Numbered from the stretch's first letter, positions 47,661-57,428 are shown. The stretch is 64,000 nucleotides of DNA from Candidatus Moduliflexus flocculans (GCA_000739515.1 DF820459.1:556597-620596), one strand, 5' to 3'. Notes: generated from the sequence alone by a model not told the origin. A program made the numbers and translations.

Positions 47661-48817
47661 AACATTATTCTTTGATTCTCTTGCCAACGCTTGAATGTAA
47701 TGTCGCCTGCGATTATTGTTTCGAACGAAAATCAGGCGATGCCTTATCGCTCGACAACCTTGATATATTGATTGAGAAAACGCTGGATTATCTTGAAGAG
47801 CGCCATATCGAACACTTGACGATCTACTGGCAGGGAGGCGAAGTGATGGTGCTGCCGCCGGAATGGTACGCCGCAGCCTGCGAGCGCATTCAGCAACGCG
47901 CGGACGCCCATCAAATCGGCGTTCGCCACTGTATGCAGACCAACATGATTGATTACAGCGAACGCTGGAATTCAGTCATCTTCGAGATTTTTGGCGGGAA
48001 TGTCGGCTCTTCGATGGATTACCCGAACCGGTATCGTCGCAAAAGCGGCAGCAGCCCGGAAAAATACACGCGCATCTGGGAGCAAAATGTTCGTTTGGCG
48101 CATGAAGCCGGCATTGAGGTCTCCACAATCGCCATTCCGCATCAGGAAACGCTTGGAGCGGGCGCGGAGCGTTTTTACAACTATTTTGTCGAAGAAGTGG
48201 GGCTGAACAGTTTTCAGATCAATACGCCGTTTCCCGGCGGCGAACCGAATCAGGTGAAACGCGACTTGCAGATGGATCAGGAACAACTCAGCCGCTTTTT
48301 CATTGATCTCGCGCATATCTGGCTTGAACGCGGCTATCAACAGGGCGTCAAACTCGGCCCGTTTTATGAATTATTGCATTATTTTCAAGGAGATGACGCC
48401 TGCATTCTCTGCATCTGGCGGGAAAATTGCGCAGATGAATTTCTCTGCATAGACGCGAGGGGCAATGTCGCTCAATGTGATTGCTGGGTCACGAGCTACC
48501 CGGATTATTGGTTTGGCAATATTTTTACCGCAAATTCTTTAAGCGAACTGATCCGTACCAGCCCGGCGCGCCAGCGTTTTCTCAAACGCCCTGAACATCT
48601 GATTCAACACGAAGATTGCCTTGACTGCAAATACCTCACCGTCTGTCACGGCGGCTGCCCGATTCGCACGTTCACGACCTATCAGGACCTGCTGCGCAAA
48701 GATCCAAATTGCCAGCTTTACAAAGCGCTATTCCAATGTATGGAAGAACTTGCTGCCTCGCGATATTCAGCCAATGTGAAACCGCGCGGGGAACGCGCGC
48801 TCTCAGCATCTTTTTAA
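47657..48817 (+). CDS. Radical SAM/SPASM peptide maturase
   Basis: 386 residues. The SAM cluster motif is Cys14, Cys18 and Cys21 (CNVACDYC), and WQGGEVMVL matches the GGE motif near 59-65. The SPASM domain is complete: Cys264-x9-Cys274 with Gly269, then Cys321, 324, 330 and 334 in the C-x2-C-x5-C-x3-C pattern, and Cys352 or Cys361. Further cysteines are 249, 252, 258 and 276. Enzymes of this build (GrrM, FxsB, XyeB and relatives) form three-residue cyclophanes in peptides. Its position behind four W-x-N precursors makes them the substrates. No protease or transporter gene is adjacent, which fits removal of the leader by signal peptidase. Confidence 0.9.
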   Translation: MKHYSLILLPTLECNVACDYCFERKSGDALSLDNLDILIEKTLDYLEERHIEHLTIYWQGGEVMVLPPEWYAAACERIQQRADAHQIGVRHCMQTNMIDYSERWNSVIFEIFGGNVGSSMDYPNRYRRKSGSSPEKYTRIWEQNVRLAHEAGIEVSTIAIPHQETLGAGAERFYNYFVEEVGLNSFQINTPFPGGEPNQVKRDLQMDQEQLSRFFIDLAHIWLERGYQQGVKLGPFYELLHYFQGDDACILCIWRENCADEFLCIDARGNVAQCDCWVTSYPDYWFGNIFTANSLSELIRTSPARQRFLKRPEHLIQHEDCLDCKYLTVCHGGCPIRTFTTYQDLLRKDPNCQLYKALFQCMEELAASRYSANVKPRGERALSASF

Positions 48818-49305
48818 GATTGCGTTATCGTTTCGAACTGGTGTTTTGCCACGTTTTTTCGAGCGAAACGCGGATCGAAAATTTCGCCGTTCATGGCGAT
48901 ATATACGCCCGGCGGCATTAATTGCGCCGCCGCAATCGCAAAACCGATATTGAAGAAGGCGTCGCTGACGCGCAATCGCGCCGGCTGCATCGCGCCAGTC
49001 AGCACAATCGTTTTTCCCGGAATCTCCCGTAGCGCCAACGCCGTTTGAATCATCGTATCCGTGCCGTGCGTCACGAGAATTCGCTCGCAGGCGTCTTGTT
49101 CGACATGCGTCCGAATCAACTGGCGGTCGTCATCTGTCATATCGAGACTATCTTTGCGCAGCACCGATTCCACTTCGAACGCAAACGTCACGTTCGCTTC
49201 CGTCAAAACCTCGGCGATTTGCGGCTCGCCCACCTGAAATTCGCTTTTGGCGTCGAAATAAATTTTATCAATCGTGCCGCCGGTCGTAAAAATTTTAATT
49301 ATCAT
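48814..49305 (-). CDS. Single-domain type I asparaginase-like protein
   Basis: 163 residues covering only the N-terminal asparaginase domain. It has TTGGTIDK (Thr11 as first catalytic Thr) and THGTDTM (Thr82, Asp83), with GAMQPARLRVSD near 104-115 where the catalytic lysine region should be. Full enzymes have about 330 residues; the C-terminal domain that completes the site in the dimer is missing. The stop is clean, and short forms like this exist in other bacteria, so it is not clearly a truncation. It faces the radical SAM gene tail to tail with a four-base overlap. Activity is uncertain. Confidence 0.82.
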   Translation of the reverse strand: MIIKIFTTGGTIDKIYFDAKSEFQVGEPQIAEVLTEANVTFAFEVESVLRKDSLDMTDDDRQLIRTHVEQDACERILVTHGTDTMIQTALALREIPGKTIVLTGAMQPARLRVSDAFFNIGFAIAAAQLMPPGVYIAMNGEIFDPRFARKNVAKHQFETITQS

Positions 49306-49466
49306 CGCTTGTTATGGGTTGATTGTGGATGTGATTTCAGTCACAACGAATAAATTTTTCAGGTTGTTGTTTCGCGAACATCAATGATATTCAGCACAAG
49401 CCCGAATATCCGTGCTTACATAAAATCCGTGTAGGGTTTTGCAAGGAGTGTTTGACGGATATGCCT

Positions 49467-49519
49467 GTACCGCGAACGTTCCCGTTCGCCCATATTGCCA
49501 ACGAGGACGTCGGCGGTAC
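49467..49519. repeat. Imperfect inverted repeat (family E)
   Basis: GTACCGCGAACGTTCCCGTTCG at 49467 pairs imperfectly with the stretch ending GTCGGCGGTAC at 49519, related to 46261-46328. It lies in a 388-base gap that otherwise holds only the tRNA promoter. Confidence 0.65.
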
Positions 49520-49650
49520 GGGGTATTGTAACAGCCTCTATATTGACATTCAATATAAAGCGTAGAACGAGACTTGTCAAGGCACGCAAAACATTTCGTT
49601 CTAAAATCGCGCAACATCTCCGAAAAAGATGATTGCCACGCATTTTTTTG

Positions 49651-49680
49651 TTGACATCAAACATAGGGGCTTTTTATGTT
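49651..49680 (+). promoter_or_regulatory. Promoter of tRNA-Leu
   Basis: TTGACA at 49651-49656, an 18-base spacer, and TATGTT at 49675-49680, ending 13 bases before the tRNA. The perfect -35 and good position make it convincing. Confidence 0.65.
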
Positions 49681-49693
49681 GCCACACATCAAA

Positions 49694-49775
49694 GCCGAAG
49701 TGGTGGAATTGGTAGACACACTATCTTGAGGGGGTAGCGGAGAGATCCGTGGGGGTTCGAGTCCCCCCTTCGGCA
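49694..49775 (+). tRNA. tRNA-Leu (anticodon GAG)
   Basis: The acceptor stem GCCGAAG pairs with CTTCGGC, with A as discriminator and no encoded CCA. The D-arm is TGGTGGAATTGGTAGACAC. The anticodon stem-loop is CTATC-TTGAGGG-GGTAG with GAG at 34-36, followed by a long variable arm (CGGAGAGATCCG) as in class II tRNAs, and the T-arm GGGGG-TTCGAGT-CCCCC. It reads CUC/CUU leucine codons. Confidence 0.96.
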
Positions 49776-49777
49776 TG

Positions 49778-50980
49778 TCATTCATTTGTTTTTTCTCGCC
49801 TGACTTTTCTGACTAATTTTGTCAACAATACCGCAATCGCCGCTAAAAATACGCCAATCACGAGAAACACCGGGCGCAGTCCCATGATTGCGGCGAGCAT
49901 TCCGCCTGATAGCGACCCGAAAAACCAGCCGCAGGAAATCGCGCTGCCGCTCAATCCGAACGCCGAGCCGCTTTTGGCTTGCGGAACGCTGCGCGTCAGC
50001 ATCACTTTTAACAGGGGGTCTATGCCGCCGATGAACATGGCAGTGACACTATATAGCAGGGCAAGCTGCCAGACCGTTTGCGCGAAAAACAGCCCGCTGG
50101 CAAACAACGCCGCCACAAACGCGCTCATCGTGCCAATTCCCCAGCGGCCTCGATCTATCACTATCCCCATGACAACTGCCGCCGCCACCGACGCCACGCC
50201 CGCCAGCGAACTCACCAGACCGGTTTGAGCGCCGAGTCGTCCGGGATCCGTTGAAATGTCCTGAATAAACAGAGGAAGCACCGGTTGATGAATATTGCGG
50301 CACGCGCTATACAGAAAGATCATGCCCATAATCGACGCAACGCCGCGAATCGTCAGAATGGCCTTTGTATCAGCCCAAAAAGAAAACGCCATCTGTTGTT
50401 GCGGCGCGGCGCGTTCGTGAATGAAGAAGACGGACAGCAAAAAGGAAAGGAAGAGCAGACCGGCTGAAATTAAGAAGGTCAGGCGAAAGCCGAAGTGGTC
50501 AGCTAACGCGCCGCCAATCAGCGGTGCAATCGCCGTGCCTAAAAAGACGGCGGAATTCATCACGCTGACCACAAAGCCGGTACGCTCTTTCGGGCTTTCC
50601 GCCACCGCTAATGTCAAAAACGCGGTAATCGTGCCGGTAAATGCGCCTTGAATCAGGCGAAAGAGCAGGAGCATTTCCGGCGTCCGCACCAATCCCATGC
50701 CGAGCAGCGCAACCGCGCCGCCGAGACTGGCGCGGAGCGTCATTGGCTTGCGTCCGAACCGGTCGGCCAAATATCCCCAGAATGGCGTCATAATCGTCAT
50801 CGTCAACCCGGCAATCGAGGAAAACAACCCTGACCAGAGACGTAGTTGTTTTGGGTCAGTCACGCCGAGGTCTTGCAAATACAGCGGAGCGAAAGGAATG
50901 GCAAACGAGAAACCGGTAATGGAAACCGTCTGCGCGATCCATAAAAAACATAAATTCCGCTGCCATCGTTCAATTTTCAT
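49778..50980 (-). CDS. MFS drug/solute transporter
   Basis: 400 residues from ATG 50980, directly after the ABC-F stop; the longer reading to 51001 overlaps that gene. Twelve TM segments are expected. The MFS motif A is in the loop after TM2 (GYLADRFGRKPMTL near 70-85), and motif C-like glycines lie in FLGTAIAPLIGGALADHFG near 145-165. The pattern is that of the drug:H+ antiporter family (DHA1). It ends two bases before the convergent tRNA gene. The substrate is unknown, and co-expression with the ABC-F ATPase is likely from the one-base spacing. Confidence 0.9.
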   Translation of the reverse strand: MKIERWQRNLCFLWIAQTVSITGFSFAIPFAPLYLQDLGVTDPKQLRLWSGLFSSIAGLTMTIMTPFWGYLADRFGRKPMTLRASLGGAVALLGMGLVRTPEMLLLFRLIQGAFTGTITAFLTLAVAESPKERTGFVVSVMNSAVFLGTAIAPLIGGALADHFGFRLTFLISAGLLFLSFLLSVFFIHERAAPQQQMAFSFWADTKAILTIRGVASIMGMIFLYSACRNIHQPVLPLFIQDISTDPGRLGAQTGLVSSLAGVASVAAAVVMGIVIDRGRWGIGTMSAFVAALFASGLFFAQTVWQLALLYSVTAMFIGGIDPLLKVMLTRSVPQAKSGSAFGLSGSAISCGWFFGSLSGGMLAAIMGLRPVFLVIGVFLAAIAVLLTKLVRKVRREKTNE

Positions 50981-50981
50981 A

Positions 50982-52859
50982 TCAATTCGCAATCGCTTCA
51001 AGAAATTCCCAGCGTTCGTAAGCGCTCAGAAGTTCCTGCTCGATTTGCGCTAAACGCGCGTTGGCGGTTTTCACCGCGTCAACATCGCGATAAAAATTGG
51101 ATTCGGCCATTTTTAGCGACAACGTGGCCTGTTCCTGTTCTAATTTGTCAATCAGCGTCGGAAGTTTTCCTAACTCTTTCTGTTCGCTGAACGAGAGTTT
51201 CCGCTTCTGTTTGGCCTTTTGCGCTTCTTTGAACTGTTTTTTCTTGTCAGTATTCTCAGCAGCCAGAGGCGGCGCGTCGGGCGTCCGCTGCCTGAGCCAA
51301 TCGTCATAACCGCCGACGAATTCTTCGATCTTCCCGTCTTTGCCAAACACAAAGGTGCTGGTGACGACATTATTCAAAAACGTCCGATCGTGGCAAATCA
51401 GCAAAATCGTCCCGGCAAAGTCCACGAGCAATTCTTCTAACAATTCGAGCGTTTCGGCGTCGAGATCGTTCGTCGGTTCATCCAGCACGAGCAGATTCGA
51501 CGCTTTGGTGAACAATCGCGCCAATAGCAACCGGTTGCGCTCGCCGCCGGAAAGATGGCTGACCGGCGTTTTGGCGCGTTCCGGCGTAAACAGGAAATCT
51601 TCGAGATACGAAATAATATGTTTTTTGTGGCCGTTGATGATAACGAAATCGCCGGAATCCACGACATTTTCCCAGACGGTTTTGTTCTCGTCAATCTGCT
51701 CGCGCAACTGGTCGAAATAGGTAATCGCGAGATTCGTGCCGAGTTTAATCGTTCCGGCCTGCGGCGCGAGATTGCCAATCAACAGATTGATCAGCGTGGT
51801 TTTGCCGCAGCCATTCGGCCCGATGACGCCGATTTTATCACCACGCGCCACAATTGCGTTGAAATTTCGAATTAGCGGTTTGTGGTCATATTCATAACAG
51901 ACACCTTGCGCTTCAATCACAATTTTGCCCGATTTTTGCGCGTCCGTCAACTTCAGCGACGCCACGCCCTCGCGCTGCCGCCGCTGTTGGCGCTCTTCCC
52001 GCATCGCCATCAACGCCCGCACGCGGCCTTCGTTGCGCGTCCGTCGGGCTTTGATGCCGCGCCGAATCCAGATTTCTTCCTGCGCGAGTTTTTTATCGAA
52101 TCGTTCCCATTCTTTTTCCTGATTTTCCAATAATGCCTGTTTTCGCTGAAGAAACGTATCGTAATCGCACGACCAGTCGGCCAACTCGCCGCGATCTAAT
52201 TCGATGATGCGCGTTGCGAGCCGCCGTAGAAACATGCGGTCATGCGTGACAAAGAGCAGCGTGACGCCGAGCCGGATCAGAAAATCTTCCATCCAGGCGA
52301 CGGTTTGAATATCGAGGTGATTGGTCGGTTCATCCAACAGCAGCACGTCCGGCTCGGAGGCGAGCGCCGCCGCCAAGAGTACGCGCCGCTTCTGCCCGCC
52401 CGACAATTCAGCGTATTTCCACTCACTATCAAGCGATAACTGCGAGACGACCTTGTTAATCGCCTCCAACGCCGACCACGCCTGATGCGCGTCCATCTCT
52501 TCATGCAGCGCATTTAGCAAGCGATGATCTGCCGAACCGCGCCGTTCTTCGTCGTGATATTTGAGAATCAATTCGCCGCGTTTGCCCAAACCGCGCGCGA
52601 TAATTTCAAAGGCCGTGCCGGTAATATCTTGCGGAATCGTCTGCGTAAAATAAGACACGCGGACGCTCTGGTCTTTATGCAATTCGCCGCTATCCGGCGC
52701 GATTTCCCCGGCGAGAATTTTCAACAGCGTGGATTTCCCTTCGCCGTTCCTACCGAGCAAACATATTCGCTGATTTTTTTCGATATGCAACGAGACATTA
52801 TCCAATAATTGCTGCCCGCCAAAGGCGATGCGTGCGTTTTGAAGCGAAAGTAAGGCCAT
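50982..52859 (-). CDS. ABC-F family ATPase (Uup-like)
   Basis: 625 residues with two ABC domains and no membrane segment. The first has GRNGEGKST near 36-44, LSGGQKRR and VLLLDEPTNHLDI; the second has GPNGCGKTT, LSGGERNR and LVLDEPTNDLDA. The linker between them is charged and helical. A C-terminal coiled coil (about 530-620, rich in K/E/Q: FSEQKELGKLPTLIDKLEQE) identifies the Uup subgroup. ABC-F proteins act on the ribosome, or for Uup also on nucleic-acid structures. It is translationally linked to the MFS gene; a resistance role is possible but unsupported. Confidence 0.92.
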   Translation of the reverse strand: MALLSLQNARIAFGGQQLLDNVSLHIEKNQRICLLGRNGEGKSTLLKILAGEIAPDSGELHKDQSVRVSYFTQTIPQDITGTAFEIIARGLGKRGELILKYHDEERRGSADHRLLNALHEEMDAHQAWSALEAINKVVSQLSLDSEWKYAELSGGQKRRVLLAAALASEPDVLLLDEPTNHLDIQTVAWMEDFLIRLGVTLLFVTHDRMFLRRLATRIIELDRGELADWSCDYDTFLQRKQALLENQEKEWERFDKKLAQEEIWIRRGIKARRTRNEGRVRALMAMREERQQRRQREGVASLKLTDAQKSGKIVIEAQGVCYEYDHKPLIRNFNAIVARGDKIGVIGPNGCGKTTLINLLIGNLAPQAGTIKLGTNLAITYFDQLREQIDENKTVWENVVDSGDFVIINGHKKHIISYLEDFLFTPERAKTPVSHLSGGERNRLLLARLFTKASNLLVLDEPTNDLDAETLELLEELLVDFAGTILLICHDRTFLNNVVTSTFVFGKDGKIEEFVGGYDDWLRQRTPDAPPLAAENTDKKKQFKEAQKAKQKRKLSFSEQKELGKLPTLIDKLEQEQATLSLKMAESNFYRDVDAVKTANARLAQIEQELLSAYERWEFLEAIAN

Positions 52860-53131
52860 ACATTCACCTAATTAAATATTCGAAAAGCCATGACAAGGTT
52901 CGAACCAACTGAACCGTTCCCTGAGTTTGTTGAAGGGAACGGTTTCGAGAGAAATTCACAGCTTTTCAGATGCGGTTGCGCTGTCAATCTTTTTCATAAA
53001 AACCTCACAGGTTTCAAAAACCTGTAAGGTTTGGGTTGATCGCAAATTGTTCTTTTTCGCGAAAAAAGATTGCCAAAATGCGCCGCCTCCACGAGGCGTT
53101 GTCATGGAGGGAGTCACAAGGAGCGAACTGT
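52860..53131. other. Intergenic region with two hairpins
   Basis: 272 bases between divergent genes with no credible ORF. There are inverted repeats around AACCGTTCCCT/AGGGAACGGTT (52910-52946) and around ACCTCACAGGTTT/AAACCTGTAAGGT (52998-53031, related to 25183-25215). Confidence 0.6.
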
Positions 53132-53821
53132 ATGAAAATTCACTATTTACAGCATGTCCCGTTCGAGGGATTGGGAAGCATTGCGGTATGGGCGGCGAAT
53201 CGGGGCGATTCGGTCACGGTGTCGCGTTTGTATCAGGGCGATGCGCTGCCCGCGCTTGATACGTTTGATTTATTAGTCATTATGGGCGGGCCGATGAGCG
53301 TGAACGACGAAAGCGAGTTTCCGTTTTTAGTCAGCGAGAAGCGGTTTATTGCCGACGCGATTCAGGCGGAAAAGCGCGTGCTTGGCATCTGCCTCGGAGC
53401 GCAATTGATTGCCACCGTGCTTGGGGGGACGGTGTATCGCAACGCGCAGAAAGAGATCGGCTGGTTTCCGATTGAATTGACCGATGCAGGCCATCATTCG
53501 CGCTTCTTTGCGCACGTGCCATCCGGGGCAGAGGCATTCCACTGGCACGGCGAAACGTTCGATTTGCCGGATGGCGCGGCATGGCTGGCGCAGAGCGAGG
53601 TGTGCCGCCATCAGGCGTTTTCGTATCGCGATCATGTCGTCGGCTTGCAATTTCATTTAGAAACGACGCCGGAAAGCGCGATGCAGCTTATCGTGAATTG
53701 TGGCGATGAATTAGTCGCCGCGCCGTTCATTCAATCCGCGGAAGCGATGATGGCAAGGCCGCAGCGTTTTGCCATGATTAACCGCCTGATGAGCGGCTTG
53801 CTGGACGAATTCGCCAAATAA
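53132..53821 (+). CDS. Class-I glutamine amidotransferase domain protein (GMP synthase-like)
   Basis: 229 residues from ATG 53132 (AAGGAG upstream). The catalytic triad is Cys87 in GICLGAQ with His175 and Glu177 in LQFHLE; MGGPMSVND near 51-59 is typical. The sequence is of the stand-alone GuaA-like group (YfeJ, gamma-glutamyl hydrolase-like), not a true GMP synthase, since the synthetase part is missing. It would cleave a gamma-glutamyl amide; the substrate is unknown. It is a single gene flanked by hairpins. Confidence 0.9.
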   Translation: MKIHYLQHVPFEGLGSIAVWAANRGDSVTVSRLYQGDALPALDTFDLLVIMGGPMSVNDESEFPFLVSEKRFIADAIQAEKRVLGICLGAQLIATVLGGTVYRNAQKEIGWFPIELTDAGHHSRFFAHVPSGAEAFHWHGETFDLPDGAAWLAQSEVCRHQAFSYRDHVVGLQFHLETTPESAMQLIVNCGDELVAAPFIQSAEAMMARPQRFAMINRLMSGLLDEFAK

Positions 53822-54126
53822 AAAAGAACGTCAGACGCCTGTTTCAGGCGCCTGACAGCCATTCCGGTTCACCACCTCAATCGTCACGACTTACACTTCG
53901 CTTGCAAAAACGCGGAGATGCAAAAAAACATCAAAATTCTCTTGCGTTCTCTTTCGTCGGCATAATATAAAGAAACGTCTGATTTTTCGTCCTTGCAGGA
54001 TAGGAAACTTCGAATAATACTTACTCACTTCCAGGTCGCGCCTTGTAAACCATCAATATTTATTTCCGACGCAAAAGCGGTCATATAAATGATGTTTTTG
54101 CGCAATCATTCAAAAAGGAGAACGCT
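53822..54126. other. Intergenic region with terminator-like hairpin
   Basis: 305 bases. GTCAGACGCCTG/CAGGCGCCTGAC (53832-53858) forms a hairpin soon after the amidotransferase stop. AAGGAG lies before the next start at 54127. I see nothing else. Confidence 0.6.
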
Positions 54127-55242
54127 ATGAAACGATGGATGGACGGAGCAATTATCGCTGTTGTTGGATGGCTCGTATTTTCAGGAACAAGTCACGCGCA
54201 AGACCCGATTGTTATTGGTCTATCCGTTCCAATGACCGGGCAATATGGCGAAACCGGGAAAAGTATTCACACTGGCGTTGAATTAGCAGTGAAACAAATA
54301 AACGAGGCCGGAGGCATTCAAGGACGTCCGCTTGAGATTATTATTGGCGACAGCCAGGGCGCTCCCGATATCTCCAAACGGGTTGCCCGAAAATTCATCA
54401 GTAATCCCAAGATCGTCGCAGAAATTGGGGATTTCACGAGCGGCTGCTCGATGGCGGCGCAGCCGATTTACGATAAGGCGGGGATGGTACAATTATCGCC
54501 GACCTCCTCGCACCCGTCGTTTGCGCCTGGCAGCCCATTCAGTTTCGGCATTGTCGGCACGAGAGAGTCTGCGTTCATGGCTCGCGCCGCGGTTGAACGA
54601 ATGGGGAAAAAACGCATCGCTATCGCATACCTTGAAACAGATTGGGGCGTTGCGGCGAAAGAATATTTTATCAAAGAGGCCACGCAACTCGGCGCAGAAA
54701 TTGTCGCGACGGAATCTTATCTCGATGGGACGACGGATTTCAGCGCAACGCTCAAAAGCCTTCGGGCAGCGCAGCCAGACATGATTTTTCTCGCCTCGAT
54801 GCTGCCTGATGCGGTTGGCATCGCCAAACAACGTCAATTAGATGGCTGGGATGATGTCCTCTTAGCGGGAGTGTCCGCGCTATATACCCCCGAATTCCTG
54901 AAACTCGGCGGCGACGCTGTAGAAAATTTATTGGCCATCGCGCTTTTTTTCCCAAAAGACCCGCGCCCTGAAGTGCAGAACTTTATCGCCACCTACCAAT
55001 CGGCGTATCAAATTCCCCCAAGTTGGTTTGCTGCCGTCGGCTATGACGCCATGAATGTGTTGGCAGACGCGATTAAACAAGGAGGCGTGGATCGAAAGGC
55101 CATTCAGCAGGCGTTAGCCTCGATCAAAGAGTTTTCCGGCGTAACCGGCAAAATCGTCTTCAGCGAGCATGGCGATGTCGCCAGAGAATATGCGCTGCTG
55201 CAAGTCAAGCAAGGCGAATTTGTCTTATTTGAGGGGAAATAA
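54127..55242 (+). CDS. Branched-chain amino acid-type ABC substrate-binding protein (orphan)
   Basis: 371 residues with a signal peptide (IIAVVGWLVFSGTSHA-QD). The mature part is a type-1 binding fold of the LivJ/Peripla_BP_6 family: IVIGLSVPMTGQYGE near 28-42, VKQINEAGGIQGRPLEII, GDFTSGCSMAAQPIYDKAG, and FAAVGYDAMNVLADAIKQGG. No permease or ATPase genes are next to it. Instead a chemoreceptor follows within 72 bases, behind a hairpin. Such orphan binding proteins often present ligands (amino acids, amides or aromatic acids) to a receptor. That link is inferred from position. Confidence 0.88.
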   Translation: MKRWMDGAIIAVVGWLVFSGTSHAQDPIVIGLSVPMTGQYGETGKSIHTGVELAVKQINEAGGIQGRPLEIIIGDSQGAPDISKRVARKFISNPKIVAEIGDFTSGCSMAAQPIYDKAGMVQLSPTSSHPSFAPGSPFSFGIVGTRESAFMARAAVERMGKKRIAIAYLETDWGVAAKEYFIKEATQLGAEIVATESYLDGTTDFSATLKSLRAAQPDMIFLASMLPDAVGIAKQRQLDGWDDVLLAGVSALYTPEFLKLGGDAVENLLAIALFFPKDPRPEVQNFIATYQSAYQIPPSWFAAVGYDAMNVLADAIKQGGVDRKAIQQALASIKEFSGVTGKIVFSEHGDVAREYALLQVKQGEFVLFEGK

Positions 55243-55256
55243 CGAATAACATCGCG

Positions 55257-55290
55257 TTTCTGTCAGCGACCTCAGGGTCGCTGACAGAAA
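55257..55290 (+). terminator. Perfect 15-bp hairpin between binding protein and chemoreceptor
   Basis: The arms 55257-55271 and 55276-55290 (TTTCTGTCAGCGACC) close on TCAG. It is a strong stem, starting 14 bases after the stop. It may reduce read-through so the receptor is made in smaller amounts than the binding protein. Confidence 0.7.
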
Positions 55291-55314
55291 CAAATGACAC
55301 CTGGAGGCGAGAGT

Positions 55315-57396
55315 ATGTCACAACGCCGCTCGTTCGTTCGATGGGGAATTACCACAAAATTTCTGGCCTTTGATTGTTTAGTGATTCTTGCGTTAGGCGC
55401 AATTGTAGCGGTGGTTTTTATATCCTTCCAAAAAATGGATGCGCTCACGACGACAATCCTCGATCAGAATCTCGCCCGTATCATCAAAAATAGCGAATCC
55501 AGCCAGGAATTGACGACGCTGTTTGCTGAATTAGTGACGGTGATTTTTTCCGATCAGAGCGAAGCGGGGGCGGCGCGGTTGCAGGCGTTGCAAGAGCAAC
55601 TTCGCTCGTTGACCTCTCAGGAGGCCAATGCGGAATTGCAAACCCTGATCCAGCAATTTACGCAGCAACTTTCGGCGGTGCTTGAGCAGGCGGCTCTCAT
55701 CAAGCAGCGTTCGGCAGAATTTACCGGCATCGAGGATGATTTTATCTTCAATGTCGAGATGCTCGAAGATATTCTCAGCGAAAAAATCGAAACAGATAAC
55801 GCCGGAAACGTCCTGTATCTCAATCAGTTGAAACAATTGCAAGCCATGTCGGCGGGGTATCGAAGCACGTTTCTGCAAATTGTCAAAGCGGTGAACGAAC
55901 TCCAAAAAACAGGTGCTCAGAATCTTGAAGAACCGGCCAAAGAACCGGCGGTTTTTAACACAATCAATTCGCTGCTTTCTCGTTTTGGAACCGTCACCTC
56001 GAATAAAGACACTGAGATTGCGAAACAAGGGGAGCAATTAGTGGCAATCATCACCCGTTACAAAGAGGAGATCGGCCAATATCAAACCGCGCAGCGCACA
56101 TTTTCGGAGCAGCTCGCGCTGGCCGGACAGACGAAAGAGCAGGCGCTGAATGCCCTGCGCTCCCGCAATCAGGAAAACGTGTTGGCCGCTGAGACAATTC
56201 GAAGCGACATTCATGTGCGAGTGCAGACCTCCCGACAGTTTGTTATGCTCTTATCCGCTGCCATCGGTGTCATTCTGTTGTTGCTCAGCTACGGCGCTAT
56301 CAAGACGGTACGCCCGCTTATCGCCCTCTCGCACGCGGCGCAGCAGATTGCGAACGGCGAAATGGATATTCACCTGCCGTTCGTCCGTTCAGCCGATGAA
56401 ATCGGCGTCTTGACCGGAGCTTTTGCGTCAATGGCGCAGCATCTGAGCGGTACGGTGCGCGACGTGAAGGCTGCCGCTCAACAGGTCGCGCTAAAAAGCC
56501 GGGAAATGACTATCGTGGCTGAGCAGATGTCGGAAGGCGCATCAGAGCAGGCTGCCGCATCGCAAGAAGTCTCCTCGTCTATGGAGGAGATGGCCGCCAA
56601 TATCCGGCAAAATGCGGACAATGCGAAAGCGGCGGAAGCGATGGCGGCGCAATCCGCGCATGACGCTCTGGAAGGAAGTCAGGCCGTCAACGAAATTATC
56701 ACAGCGATGCAGATGATCGTTGATGAAATTTCCAGCATTCAAGAAATCGCCAATCAAACGAATATTCTTTCCATGAATGCCACGATAGAAGCTGCCCGCG
56801 CTCAGGAATATGGCAAAGGCTTTGCTGTTGTCGCGTCGTCGGTTCGCGAACTTGCGAAATTGAGTCGGAATGCCGCAGATAAAATTCAGCGGTTGGTCAA
56901 AGATTGCATGATTCGTTCTGAACAGGCAGGCGCGTGTTTAAACCGGCTCACGCCGAATAGCCAAAAGACTGCCGAATTCGTCAAGGAGATTGCGGCCTCC
57001 AGTCAGAAACAAACCACCGGAGCGGAGCATATCAACCTCGCCATTCAACAATTAGACAGCGTGACCCAGCAGAATGCCTCTACGGCGGAAGAGGTGTCGG
57101 CGACCATCGAAACCTTGACGGCGCAAGCGATCCATTTGCAAGAAGCGATGGCGTTCTTTACCGTGAAAGAGGAAGAGCCTACCAAGGATAAAACGGAAGA
57201 AGGAGATTTATTGCAGCGGATTAATGAACTCGAACAGCAGTTGAACGAACTTCGAGCGTATGCGCAGCCTCAATCTCAGGTTACGTCGGCGAATGCCCCG
57301 GCGCAGCTTAAAAAATCTCAAATTAGCGGTTTGTTTCATTTGACAGGAAACCATGTGGCTGGCGATGAACGCGATCAGGAATTTGAACGTTTTTGA
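55315..57396 (+). CDS. Methyl-accepting chemotaxis protein
   Basis: 693 residues from ATG 55315 (GGAGG upstream). TM1 is near 18-42 ([20 protein letters not shown]), a helical sensor region follows to about 305 (periplasmic four-helix type), and TM2 is near 307-325 ([20 protein letters not shown]). HAMP comes next ([18 protein letters not shown]), then the signalling coiled coil with the tip near 485-505 ([27 protein letters not shown]). The tip keeps the IEAAR core for CheA/CheW contact. It lies beside an orphan binding protein, a plausible ligand carrier. A C-terminal pentapeptide for CheR is not obvious. Confidence 0.93.
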   Translation: MSQRRSFVRWGITTKFLAFDCLVILALGAIVAVVFISFQKMDALTTTILDQNLARIIKNSESSQELTTLFAELVTVIFSDQSEAGAARLQALQEQLRSLTSQEANAELQTLIQQFTQQLSAVLEQAALIKQRSAEFTGIEDDFIFNVEMLEDILSEKIETDNAGNVLYLNQLKQLQAMSAGYRSTFLQIVKAVNELQKTGAQNLEEPAKEPAVFNTINSLLSRFGTVTSNKDTEIAKQGEQLVAIITRYKEEIGQYQTAQRTFSEQLALAGQTKEQALNALRSRNQENVLAAETIRSDIHVRVQTSRQFVMLLSAAIGVILLLLSYGAIKTVRPLIALSHAAQQIANGEMDIHLPFVRSADEIGVLTGAFASMAQHLSGTVRDVKAAAQQVALKSREMTIVAEQMSEGASEQAAASQEVSSSMEEMAANIRQNADNAKAAEAMAAQSAHDALEGSQAVNEIITAMQMIVDEISSIQEIANQTNILSMNATIEAARAQEYGKGFAVVASSVRELAKLSRNAADKIQRLVKDCMIRSEQAGACLNRLTPNSQKTAEFVKEIAASSQKQTTGAEHINLAIQQLDSVTQQNASTAEEVSATIETLTAQAIHLQEAMAFFTVKEEEPTKDKTEEGDLLQRINELEQQLNELRAYAQPQSQVTSANAPAQLKKSQISGLFHLTGNHVAGDERDQEFERF

Positions 57397-57428
57397 CGAC
57401 GATTAACACAATCAGGAAGGAGTCAGTC

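Noticed and set aside
53132-53821. guaA (GMP synthase)
   Set aside because: Only the glutaminase domain is present; the ATP-pyrophosphatase part of GuaA is absent.
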